Origin: Acidobacteriota bacterium
Lineage (GTDB): Bacteria; Acidobacteriota; Vicinamibacteria; Vicinamibacterales; Fen-181
Length of the DNA: 48,077 bases
NCBI GenBank assembly: GCA_017883185.1
Contig: JADGOB010000014.1
Coordinates: 1 to 48,077, forward strand
Reading direction: 5' to 3'
Under the pieces are notes generated by a model, which saw only the letters and a program-made list of their open reading frames with translations, was not told the DNA's origin and made no database searches. Below, piece after piece: positions 1-8,100 of the stretch; positions within the stretch are counted from its first letter, which is position 1; each line of letters starts with the position of its first letter. The position numbers were made by a program, and so were the translations under genes.

Positions 1-115
1 AGTCGCTGCCGAACGCGACGTGGCCGCCCGTCTTCAGGATGCTGCCGTAGGCCCAGCCCCTTGATGCGCGCTCGTCCCCGATGTTCGGGATCCACACGCT
101 GAGCAGATCGGGCCG
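1..115 (-). pseudogene. Amidohydrolase (YtcJ-like) fragment, interrupted upstream and cut by the window edge
   Basis: Read on the minus strand, this stretch encodes a peptide with GDERASRGWAYGSIL followed by TGGHVAFGSD. It resembles the late part of amidohydrolase-3 (YtcJ-type) enzymes, where a G-x-E-R-A block precedes an aGa-x-x-aFGSD-x-P block with a metal-site aspartate. An in-frame TGA lies just upstream at 116-118, and the remaining bases up to panE show no amidohydrolase-like coding in any minus frame. The several hundred residues expected before this motif are therefore absent. I infer a 5'-truncated remnant whose 3' end lies beyond the left edge. A sequencing frameshift is less likely, because panE starts only 77 bp away. 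Confidence 0.5.
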
Positions 116-178
116 TCACGCCAGCCCGGTCCACGTCCGCCTCTCTCTGCGCTGGCGTCGCCCCCACCGGACTCGTGC

Positions 179-184
179 TACATT
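179..184 (+). promoter_or_regulatory. Candidate -10 element of panE
   Basis: TACATT ends 7 nt before the panE ATG. At the usual spacing transcription would begin at or next to the A of the ATG, so the message would be leaderless. No clear -35 hexamer and no Shine-Dalgarno sequence is visible. Confidence 0.4.
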
Positions 185-191
185 CGACTTG

Positions 192-1124
192 ATGCGAGTG
201 GCCATCATCGGTGCGGGAGCGGTGGGCGGTTACTACGGCGCGCGCCTGGCGCAGGCCGACCACGACGTGACGCTGATCGCGCGGGGCGCGAACCTCGACG
301 CGATTCGCGATCGGGGCTTCTGCGTCCGAAGTGGTCTTGGCGACTTCGTCGTCCGCGTGCGCGTGGAAGCCGACCCGTCGAACGTCGGACCTGTGGATCT
401 GGTGGTCTTCGCCGTGAAGACCTACTCGAACCCGGAGGCGCTGCCGCTGGTGCCGCGGCTCGTCGGCGAAGGGACCTCGGTACTCACGCTGCAGAACGGC
501 GTGGACAGCGCGGACGAACTTTCGTCCGTTGTCGGCCCGGCCCCGGTGCTCGCCGGGGCAACCTACATCGCCTCCACCCTGGTCGCGCCTGGCGTCGTCG
601 AGCACGTTGGCACCGTCCGGAGGATCGTGTTCGGCGAGGCGTTCGGCGATCGTGTGGTGACCGACCGCGTCGCCCGTATCCAAGAGGCGCTCTCAGGCGC
701 CGGCATCCAGGCGGAAGCGGCGGCTGACAGCCGGATCCCGATCTGGGAGAAGTTCATCTTCCTCGCGCCGATCGCCGGGCTCACGGCGGCCGCGCGCCTT
801 CCCGTCGGCCCGGCTTGGGCGCAGGCCGCATTCCAGGAGGTGTTCGACCAGGCGATGGCCGAGGTCGAAGCGCTCGCGCACCACGCCGGCGTGCCGGTCG
901 CCGCGGACGTCCGCGCCCAGAAGATGCGCTACATGGACAACAGCCCGAAGACGATGCGCTCGTCGATGATGGTGGACATCACGTCGGGGAAGCCGCTGGA
1001 ATTGGAGGCGTTGATGGGCACGGTAGTGCGCCGAGGCCGCGCCGCCGGGATTCCCACGCCGGTGATGGCCACGCTCTACGGCCTCCTCAAGCCGTTCGAG
1101 CACGGGTCGCCCGTTCAGCCCTGA
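192..1124 (+). CDS. panE: 2-dehydropantoate 2-reductase
   Basis: This 310-residue protein is likely the NADPH-dependent ketopantoate reductase that makes pantoate for pantothenate and coenzyme A; it would be cytosolic. It opens with a Rossmann dinucleotide-binding loop (AIIGAGAVGGYYGARLAQ, residues 3-20). VFAVKTY carries the conserved ApbA-family lysine, and LTLQNGVD follows; the C-terminal half is the helical ApbA_C domain. Length is normal for the family. The frame is open further upstream, but ATG 192 was chosen because the nucleotide-binding fold begins there and the upstream residues look non-coding. The next gene starts 2 nt after the stop. Other ketopantoate-reductase-like oxidoreductases share this fold, so the exact substrate is less certain than the family. 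Confidence 0.85.
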   Translation: MRVAIIGAGAVGGYYGARLAQADHDVTLIARGANLDAIRDRGFCVRSGLGDFVVRVRVEADPSNVGPVDLVVFAVKTYSNPEALPLVPRLVGEGTSVLTLQNGVDSADELSSVVGPAPVLAGATYIASTLVAPGVVEHVGTVRRIVFGEAFGDRVVTDRVARIQEALSGAGIQAEAAADSRIPIWEKFIFLAPIAGLTAAARLPVGPAWAQAAFQEVFDQAMAEVEALAHHAGVPVAADVRAQKMRYMDNSPKTMRSSMMVDITSGKPLELEALMGTVVRRGRAAGIPTPVMATLYGLLKPFEHGSPVQP

Positions 1125-1126
1125 CC

Positions 1127-1960
1127 ATGGTTCCCGAACTCTCATTGCTGCTGACCCTGGTTCTCTTCGCTGCGGGGACGGCAGCCGGCATCGTCGGCGC
1201 CCTTCTTGGCCTTGGCGGCGGGGTCTTCCTGGTGCCCTTCCTCGTCCTGGCGCTCCACGTGCCGATGCGCCTCGCCGTCGGCATCAGCCTCACCACCGTC
1301 ATCGCCACGTCGAGCGTGGTCTCCTCGGGCCGCATGGGAGGGTCGCTGGTCAACCTCCGGCTCGGTATGGTGCTGGAGGTCGCCACCACGGCGGGCGGCC
1401 TCACCGGCGGCCTCGTCGCGGCGATGCTCTCCGCCACCACCCTCCAGCGCATGTTCGGCGTCGTCGCCGTCCTGTCGGCGCTTGCGATGCTCGGGCGCCT
1501 CGAGCGCCGGAACGTGCTGCTCGATCCCGAGGCCGATCCCGGGCGCCTCGGCGGGCGCTACTACGAAGAGGAGAGCGGCGCGGTCGTGACCTACGCGGTG
1601 AAGCGAGTGCCGCTGGCAATGGGCGTGTCGTTCGTCGCGGGAAGCGTGTCGTCGCTGCTCGGCGTGGGCGGGGGCATCCTGAAGGTGCCCGCGCTGAACG
1701 CCTGGTGCGGGGTGCCGCTGCGCGCCGCCGCGGCAACCAGCGCGTTCATGATCGGCGTCACCGCCACGGCCGGCGCGGTGATCTACTACGGGAGGGGAGA
1801 GATCGTCGCGTGGATGGCCGCCTCGACCGTGCTGGGCGTGCTGGCGGGATCGCGCGCGGGATTCGCGCTGGCCGCGCGTGCGCGGGCGAAGTGGCTGAAA
1901 CTCCTTCTCGTCGCCATCCTGCTCGCGGTCGGCGCTCTCATGCTGACGAGGTCACGATGA
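1127..1960 (+). CDS. TauE/SafE-family membrane permease
   Basis: The 277-residue protein is an integral membrane protein of the TauE/SafE family, whose members are putative exporters of sulfite, sulfoacetate or related organic anions. Two copies of the glycine-rich motif are visible, GALLGLGGGVFLVPFL near residues 24-39 and SLLGVGGGILKVPAL in the second half. This is the internal duplication typical of the family. Hydrophobic stretches fit about eight membrane helices, with a charged loop (EADPGRLGGRYYEEESG) between the halves. ATG 1127 lies 2 nt after the panE stop, and the stop overlaps the start of the next gene, so the three genes are probably cotranscribed. The transported substrate cannot be read from the sequence. 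Confidence 0.88.
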   Translation: MVPELSLLLTLVLFAAGTAAGIVGALLGLGGGVFLVPFLVLALHVPMRLAVGISLTTVIATSSVVSSGRMGGSLVNLRLGMVLEVATTAGGLTGGLVAAMLSATTLQRMFGVVAVLSALAMLGRLERRNVLLDPEADPGRLGGRYYEEESGAVVTYAVKRVPLAMGVSFVAGSVSSLLGVGGGILKVPALNAWCGVPLRAAAATSAFMIGVTATAGAVIYYGRGEIVAWMAASTVLGVLAGSRAGFALAARARAKWLKLLLVAILLAVGALMLTRSR

Positions 1961-2259
1961 TCCCGGCAACCACCGGCAGGCTGGAACGCTGGCTCGGCAA
2001 GGTGCTGACTTGGGGCACGATCACCAGCACGCTGCTGCTGGCAGCCGGCCTCGTGTTGCAGCTTGCCGGCGTCAACCACGGCCTCGCCGCCAGCCTGACC
2101 CACGTCGGCCTGGTCATCCTGATGGCCACCCCCGTCGCACGCGTCGTCGTCTCGGTAGTCGAGTACGCCCTCGGGCGCGACTGGCTCTTCGTGACACTCA
2201 CGAGCGGAGTTCTCGTCATTCTGATCGGGAGTCTCATGGTCGCCACTCTCAGGATCTGA
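1957..2259 (+). CDS. DUF1634 membrane protein
   Basis: This 100-residue protein has three hydrophobic segments, near residues 18-37, 44-66 and 77-96. It matches the DUF1634 pattern, including a G-x-x-L-x-x-G-x-x-x-x-x-G first helix and a conserved R-V-x-x-S-x-x-x-Y block. DUF1634 genes commonly follow TauE/SafE permease genes, and here the start codon overlaps the permease stop (ATGA, 1957-1960). I infer that it is an accessory subunit of the transporter. No catalytic motif is visible and its own function is unknown. Confidence 0.8.
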   Translation: MIPATTGRLERWLGKVLTWGTITSTLLLAAGLVLQLAGVNHGLAASLTHVGLVILMATPVARVVVSVVEYALGRDWLFVTLTSGVLVILIGSLMVATLRI

Positions 2260-2281
2260 CCACGGTCTGCTCCAACGCCGT

Positions 2282-2301
2282 GCACCGGGCGGCGCCCGTG
2301 C
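2282..2301. terminator. Hairpin in the convergent gap between the DUF1634 gene and the YgiQ-type gene
   Basis: GCAC and GGGC pair with GCCC and GTGC around a 3-nt loop, with one bulged C. It lies between two convergent genes, so it could end transcription from both sides. There is no T-tract, so this is a weak call. Confidence 0.3.
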
Positions 2302-2363
2302 CATGTCCATCGCGGCGTCGATCTTGTGCCAGGCGGCTGGGATCTGCTGGAGAGTGGAAGGCG

Positions 2364-4124
2364 TCAGTCCACCGTATCCAGTTGTCTGTTTCGGGCTCGG
2401 TGCGCCAGGTTGGGGCGCAGGGCGCGTTTCTGACGCTCGCGCTCTCCGGCATTGCGGACGACCGGGATGGGCTGCTCGGAGTCGAAGTCGAGGCCGGTGA
2501 CATACATCGCCGCCGCGGCGGTCATGGGTAACGGGATGAAGTCCTGTACTTGCTGGAGATTCCACTTCTCCTTCCGCAGGAACTCCTCAACCGCCCCCAT
2601 CTCATGGTCGGTGCAACCGGGAAAACTCGAGATGAAGTACGGCACGAGGTACTGCTCCTTGCCAGCCGCCGCGCTCTCCTCGAAGAACTTCTCCATGAAC
2701 GCCGGGAAATCCTCAGCCGTTCGACGCATCCGGCGCAGCACGGCCGGGTGCATGTGCTCGGGCGCGACTTTCATGTGACCGGAGACGTGGTGCTGCACCA
2801 ACTCCCTGAGATACGTCGGGGTGCGCAACGCCACGTCCATGCGGATACCGGATTGCACGAAGACGTGTTTGACACCGGGCTGCGCGCGGGCACCGCGCAG
2901 GAGGTCGATGCCACGTTGCTCGTCAATGGCGAGGTTCGCGCAGATCGCAGGCCAGAGGCAGCTGGGACGGTGACAGGCCTTGCACGCATCCACATGTCCG
3001 TTGCGCGCGCCGTAGAGATTCGCCGTGGGACCGCCGAGATCGGAGACGGTGCCGCGAAACGCCTCCGACGCGGCCAGCGTGCGGATCTCCGCGAGCACCG
3101 AATCCACGCTGCGGCTGGAGAGGAATTTCCCCTGGTGCAAGCCCAACCCGCAGAAGGTGCAGCCGCCCGCACAGCCGCGCGAGACGACGATGGAGTCCTT
3201 GATCGTCGCAAAGCCCGGGACGGCTTCGACATAGGACGGATGCGGCCGACGCTGGAATGGCAACTCGTAGAGCGCGTCGAGGTCGGGACCATCCACGGGC
3301 ATCGCGGGCGGTTCTATCACGACCGCGCGATTGCCGTGCATCTGCACCATGCGCCTGCCGCAATGCGGCGTCTGCTGCGCCTCGACCACTTTCGTCAACC
3401 GCATCAGGTGGATCTTGTCCGCCTGCAGGTCTTCCCACGAAGGCAGCACGAGGCAATCGCTGAAATTCGCCGCCGCCGTCGCCTTCGCGCCCAGCAGCAA
3501 CGCCGTGCCCAGGATGCCGCCGAGGTCGGCGCGGCCGGCGGCCAACCGCTGCGCGATCTCGCGCACCGCCGTTTCGCCCATGCCATACACGAGCAGGTCG
3601 GCCTTGGCATCCGCCAGGATGGACGGGCGCAGCTTGTCCTCCCAATAATCGTAGTGCGCCACGCGGCGCATGCTCGCTTCCATGCCGCCGAGCACCACGG
3701 GCACGCCGGGAAACGCCCGCTTCGCCATCTGCGAGTAGACCACCGCCGCATGGTTTGGGCGACGGCCTGGGACGCCACCCTCGCTGTACACGTCCTCCTT
3801 CCGTTTGTGCCTGGCAGCGGTGTAGTTCGAGAGCATCGAATCCAGGTTGCCCGCCGTGACACCGACGAACAGCCGCGGCGGGCCCATGGCCCGGATCGAC
3901 TCGCCATTCCTCCAATCCGGCTGCGCGATGATGCCCACCAGGTAGCCCTTCGCCTCCAGCACTCGCCCGACGAGCGCCGCGCCAAACGACGGGTGATCCA
4001 CGTAGGCGTCACCCGTGATGATGAGCACATCCAGTTCGTCCCAGCCGCGCGCAATCATCTCGGCGCGAGACATCGGGAGAAACGCTGTGGGGTTTTGCGG
4101 AGCGTGCGTTCGTGCGGCGGCCAT
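2364..4124 (-). CDS. YgiQ-family radical SAM protein
   Basis: The 586-residue protein is a YgiQ-type radical SAM enzyme, a widespread family without an established reaction. The N-terminal region contains [12 protein letters not shown], the characteristic start of the family. The [4Fe-4S] motif is the CxxxCxxC cysteine set in CAGGCTFC, followed by GLGLHQGK and [10 protein letters not shown] second cysteine cluster ([15 protein letters not shown]) and [11 protein letters not shown] also fit. The C-terminal [18 protein letters not shown] block is present, but the tail after it is shorter than in longer homologues. The gene stands alone on the minus strand, convergent with the DUF1634 gene. ATG 4124 gives the usual short leader before [19 protein letters not shown]. 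Confidence 0.85.
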   Translation of the reverse strand: MAAARTHAPQNPTAFLPMSRAEMIARGWDELDVLIITGDAYVDHPSFGAALVGRVLEAKGYLVGIIAQPDWRNGESIRAMGPPRLFVGVTAGNLDSMLSNYTAARHKRKEDVYSEGGVPGRRPNHAAVVYSQMAKRAFPGVPVVLGGMEASMRRVAHYDYWEDKLRPSILADAKADLLVYGMGETAVREIAQRLAAGRADLGGILGTALLLGAKATAAANFSDCLVLPSWEDLQADKIHLMRLTKVVEAQQTPHCGRRMVQMHGNRAVVIEPPAMPVDGPDLDALYELPFQRRPHPSYVEAVPGFATIKDSIVVSRGCAGGCTFCGLGLHQGKFLSSRSVDSVLAEIRTLAASEAFRGTVSDLGGPTANLYGARNGHVDACKACHRPSCLWPAICANLAIDEQRGIDLLRGARAQPGVKHVFVQSGIRMDVALRTPTYLRELVQHHVSGHMKVAPEHMHPAVLRRMRRTAEDFPAFMEKFFEESAAAGKEQYLVPYFISSFPGCTDHEMGAVEEFLRKEKWNLQQVQDFIPLPMTAAAAMYVTGLDFDSEQPIPVVRNAGERERQKRALRPNLAHRARNRQLDTVD

Positions 4125-4142
4125 GATCCCGAGGATGCTTCA

Positions 4143-4166
4143 TCAGCGCTCGTGAAGCAACTCGCC
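4143..4166. repeat. Left copy of 24-bp direct repeat flanking the nucleotidyltransferase cassette
   Basis: This block matches 5089-5112 at 23 of 24 positions (C at 4161 against G at 5107). Read on the minus strand, both copies encode LLHER and a TGA stop, which is the C-terminus of the methylase gene. The copies therefore look like the product of an integration that duplicated and regenerated the 3' end of that gene. Confidence 0.75.
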
Positions 4167-4170
4167 CTCT

Positions 4171-4195
4171 CTGGGTTCGAACCCCGACTCCTCCG
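4171..4195 (+). other. tRNA-like T-arm and acceptor remnant
   Basis: CTGGG-TTCGAAC-CCCGA reads as a T-stem and loop with four of five pairs. It is followed by CTCCTCC and a discriminator-like G, as in the 3' end of a serine-type tRNA. No matching 5' acceptor strand (GGAGGAG) or anticodon arm occurs at the required distance upstream, so this is not a complete tRNA gene. It lies directly beside the left direct repeat and may be an attachment-site relic. Chance similarity remains possible. Confidence 0.4.
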
Positions 4196-4287
4196 GCGCT
4201 GCGGTCATGACTGCAACAGAGGCCCTTGGCCAGGTCGAGGGATACGGCGGCGTGCAGCCGAGTCCGTGCTGTGTCACAATCTCCTGC

Positions 4288-4818
4288 GTGGACTTTGGGC
4301 GCGCGTACGACGAGGTCGGTGCTTTCCTGTCCACGGCCGGTTTTCACTGTGCCGTCGTCGGCGGCGTCGCGCTCGCCGCCTATGGCTGTCCGCGCATGAC
4401 GCTCGATCTCGACCTTGCGACCGAGGCCGAGGCACAAGGCGAACTGGTGCGGTTCCTGGAGTCGCGGGGCTACTCGACGCTCCATCGGTCGTCAGGCTAT
4501 TCGAACCATCTGCATGCGGACCGGTCCCTGGGGCGGGTTGATGTGGTCTACGTCCAAGGAGACACCGCCGCCCGCCTGTTCGGCGGCGCCAGAATACTCA
4601 CTGGTCCTGGCGGCCGTCCGATCGCTGTTCCGCGCCCTGAGCACCTGATTGCGATGAAGGTACACGCGATGCGGAACGCGCCCGATCGGACGTGGCAGGA
4701 ACTGGCCGATATCGCGTATCTGCTCCGACTGGATGGCGTCAATCGTGACGAGGTGAAACGGTATTTCGAACGTGCGGATCTGCTGGAGCGGTGGCATGCG
4801 CTGGAACGCGGCTTCTGA
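4288..4818 (+). CDS. Nucleotidyltransferase, AbiEii-like
   Basis: The protein has 176 residues from the GTG start. CAVVGGVALAAYGCPR followed by TLDLDL is the minimal nucleotidyltransferase signature (GG, then D-x-D), as in AbiEii/MNT-type enzymes, some of which modify tRNA or partner proteins as toxins. A later RPEHLIAMKVHAMR block corresponds to the conserved lysine helix of the family. GTG 4288 was chosen because it lies 7 nt after a -10-like CACAAT; an in-frame ATG at 4207 would add 27 residues that include tRNA-like DNA. A 63-residue gene follows after 7 bp. The pair sits between the two 24-bp repeats. The target molecule is unknown. Confidence 0.72.
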   Translation: MDFGRAYDEVGAFLSTAGFHCAVVGGVALAAYGCPRMTLDLDLATEAEAQGELVRFLESRGYSTLHRSSGYSNHLHADRSLGRVDVVYVQGDTAARLFGGARILTGPGGRPIAVPRPEHLIAMKVHAMRNAPDRTWQELADIAYLLRLDGVNRDEVKRYFERADLLERWHALERGF

Positions 4819-4825
4819 ACTGCCG

Positions 4826-5017
4826 ATGCTCGATCTCGATCTCGATCGCGATCTGCCGACGACGGCAGACGACGTCCGTGTGCTGGCGGAACTCCGGGCG
4901 CATGTGCCGTCGTGGCTGACGCTCGATCCCGCGAAACTCGAGACGCTGCTTGGTGACGCAGCGCTTGTTCGCCGGCCGGTCGCGCAGGACGATTGGCCTC
5001 CCTTCTCCCTGGAATGA
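4826..5017 (+). CDS. Small acidic protein downstream of the nucleotidyltransferase
   Basis: This 63-residue protein starts with an aspartate-rich stretch (LDLDLDRDLPTTADDV), followed by a leucine-rich helix and a short tail ending DDWPPFSLE. It resembles small partner proteins encoded beside MNT/AbiEii-type nucleotidyltransferases, but I know no named domain for it. It begins 7 bp after the nucleotidyltransferase stop and ends inside the same repeat-bounded cassette. The most reasonable inference is a partner or antitoxin of the enzyme. No Shine-Dalgarno sequence is obvious; translational coupling to the upstream gene would fit. Confidence 0.55.
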   Translation: MLDLDLDRDLPTTADDVRVLAELRAHVPSWLTLDPAKLETLLGDAALVRRPVAQDDWPPFSLE

Positions 5018-5088
5018 TCTCCGCTCCGCGGCCCCGTCTCGCTTGGGCCATACGCCTTGACTTCTGACGATTGAGAATCTCGATCACC

Positions 5089-5112
5089 TCAGCGCTCGTG
5101 AAGCAAGTCGCC
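5089..5112. repeat. Right copy of 24-bp direct repeat, overlapping the methylase stop
   Basis: This copy matches 4143-4166 with one mismatch. Its first three bases are the stop codon of the minus-strand methylase gene, and the rest encodes that protein's last residues. With the left copy it bounds a 970-bp segment. Confidence 0.75.
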
Positions 5113-8100
5113 AGATTCAAATCTCGTCAGTGTCCCAGCCTTCGTCTCGTCGTCGACGAGCGGAAAGGTTCCGAGCACGTGCTGCAGTTCTTCGAGCGTC
5201 AGGCCATAGAGGCGCGCCGCGGCGGCTTGCAGTTCCGGGTAGGCGGCGTCGCGCAGCGGGTCGACCGAGCGCGCGAGCCTCGCAGCGAGGTCCGCGATGT
5301 GTCGGTAGAGCTGCGAGTCGGCCGGCGGATGGGGGACGGGCAGCCGCCCGACGATTCCCGCCGTGACGTGCGTCGTGACGCGCAGGCGCACCAGGTAGTT
5401 GGCGACGAAGCTGTTGAGAATGCCGCACAGAAAGGCCTGATCGCGTGCCGATAGCTGTGTCTTCAGGCAGAACAGCGTGTGCACCGTGACGCACCCGGCC
5501 GGAACGACGGCTGCGATCAGCGTCAACCGGTTCGTGGCGCTGGCCACGTCGCGATAGGCGAGGCGCGGACGCCCCCAGGTTCGCGCGCGGTCGAGCAGCC
5601 TCGAGGCGGCCGCCCTTGGCAGCCGTCGGACGTCCGCGGGCGCGCACACGCGGAACGGTTCGATGTGCTTCCCTTCGAGCACCGGCAGTCCTTCCGCAGA
5701 GCGGTCGAAGTGCCTGCGATCGTCGCTCGCGTTCAGTTCCCGGCCGAACACCGCGCCCCACCCGTCAGGCGACGCCAGATGCTGGACGCTCGACGTGATC
5801 TTCTCGAGCAGCGCCAGGTCCGTCGTCGTCTTCACATGGGGAACCGCGAGGTCGTCGGGAGAGAGTCGCTCGAGCAGCCGCCGGGTCAGCACGACGGATC
5901 CCGATATCACGGCTTCGCCGGGGAGATCGCTCGCTGAATCGAGCACCGAGGGATCCCGTTGACCGAGCTGGCACAGGATTGCCTCGGTCCGGCCCCCGGT
6001 CGACGCGGTGAGCAGCAGGAAGCGAACGCTCCTGTGAATGGGAAAGATCGCGCCGGTGTTCTCGAAGCCGATCCACGAGTCCACCTGGCAGCGGTCGAAG
6101 AGCAGTCTCCGAAGAGGGGCGCAGCCGCGGTCCGCGGCAAGACCCCACGGGACGACGAGGCCGATGCGCCCGCCGGCCCGCGCCAGGCGGAACGCGCGCT
6201 CCACGAACAGCTGGAAGACGTTCCCGTGTCCTTCGCCCTGCGCGCGGTACAGGCCCGACGACCTCGCGAATCGGAGCAGGTGGGCGGCATCCGCCCGCGC
6301 CAGTTCGCGGTCCGCATCACCCTCGTTGTCGCCGCGGATCATGTCCCACGGCGGATTGCCGATCACTGCGTCGAACCCGGCCTCGGGGCTCGGCAACCCG
6401 TCGGGTGAGTAGAAGACTTCTGGAAACTCGAGCGTCCAGTGGAAGAACCGGCGTGCCGCTGCGGCAGCCCGCGCGTCGGCGAGCCAGGTGGCGATGGTCT
6501 GCGCGGGGAGGGATGACCTTCCCGACAGCACCGAGTCCGCCAGCGCGAAGAAGACACCGGCGTCCGCCGCCGGGTTTCCGTTCTTGAACGCAAAGCAGCA
6601 CCACAGGTCCGCCGCGACCTTCCAGGTCGCGATGGGCGACGATGGGCCGGAAAGGCCCGCGAGAAGGCGCTCCTTCTCGCGCACGACGGCCAGGCTCTCG
6701 TCCGGTATTGACGCGACGCGGAGCCTGGTCGGCAGGACGGCCCGCATCGCCGGCCCGATCTCCTCGACGTCGAAGAGCGGCAGTGACGGGGCGTTTCGAT
6801 GTGGAGGCCGACGTCCGGGTGCGCTCCCGGGAGGCGGTCGCCGAAGGTCGTCCAGCGACGCGCCGACGAGACTGTCGCCGACGAGCAGGTGGTGATCGAG
6901 GAACGTCAGCGGGCGGTCGGGCGCAAGGGTGCACAACCACAACGACAGTCGCGCCAGCTGGACCGCCATCGGGTTCCGGTCCACGCCGTACAGGCAACGC
7001 TGCGCGATGAGCCTTCGGAACCCGCGTCGATCGGCGTCGGAGACGTCGCTCGCGTGGCATCCCCCCCGGGCGATCACCGCCGCTTCGTAGGCGCCTGCCA
7101 GGTAACGGCAGGCGGCCACGAGGAAGGCGCCGCTTCCCATTGCGGGGTCGAGAACCCGCATCGAGAGAATCCGCTCGGGTGAGGCTCCGGCCACCAGCGG
7201 CCCGAGCGTGCGCCGCACAAGGTAGGTGGTGATCGACCTCGGCGTGTAGAACGTCCCCGTGGCTTTCCTCACGCCGCTTCCTGGCAGGAGCTGCGCCTTG
7301 ACGAGCGAGGCCCGACCGCCGCTGCCTGGCGACTCGCTCGGGCGGGACCGCCGGCTCGACGTACCTGATGCCGACGCTTGAACGAGGCGCGGTCGGTAAT
7401 CGAGCACGCTCTCATACACCGCGCCAAGCTGCTCGACTCCCAGGTCGCGATACTCGATGCGCGCGCGACCGCCATTCTCGCGTCCCGGTGTCGTTGACAG
7501 CGCGAGCAGCACGCGTCGCGCCGACTCCTCGGTCACTCTCCGGCTCTCCGCGAGCGGAGTTGCTTCGGGAGCGAACAGCCGGCCGTTGAAGGGGGTGACG
7601 AGCAGGTTGCCGGCGCGACAGCCCGTGTGGGCGAGCCGCGAAATAGCCTGCAGCGTTTCCCATAGGCCACGTGCGCGGCCGGGCCGCTCTGCGAGATCGC
7701 GAAGCGCCTCGACCGAGTAGCTCTCGCGATAGACCGGATGCCAGAGCGGAACCAGGCTCCGCGACTCGGCGAACAGCAGGAAGAGGATCCGGTAGACGAT
7801 GGTGAGGGCCTGTTCGTGGACGAGCTCGAGGCTGACCGCCGCGGTGCCGGTCGAACGCGGAACCACGCCGGCAAGTCCCGAGATCAATTCCGTGATGGCC
7901 TCGACCACTCCATCCCGCAGCGATCGGCACACGCCGACCGTATGGCGCGACGACGCATGAACGACCCGGCCGATCAGCGCCGGCGACTCGAAGCTGACGC
8001 GACGAAGAAGCCCCCACAGCACGGCGAACGACGATTCGTCGTCCACCGCGCAGTCGAGGTCGAACTCCATGAAGGAGCGCGCGAACGCGCGGCGGGCATC

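Noticed and set aside
4100-4200. Complete tRNA-Ser gene
   Set aside because: Only a T-arm and 3' acceptor-like strand are present. No pairing 5' acceptor, D-arm or anticodon arm occurs at the correct distance.
2550-4541. Long plus-strand frame across the YgiQ-type gene
   Set aside because: It is antisense to a well-supported radical SAM gene, is arginine- and histidine-rich and shows no domain.
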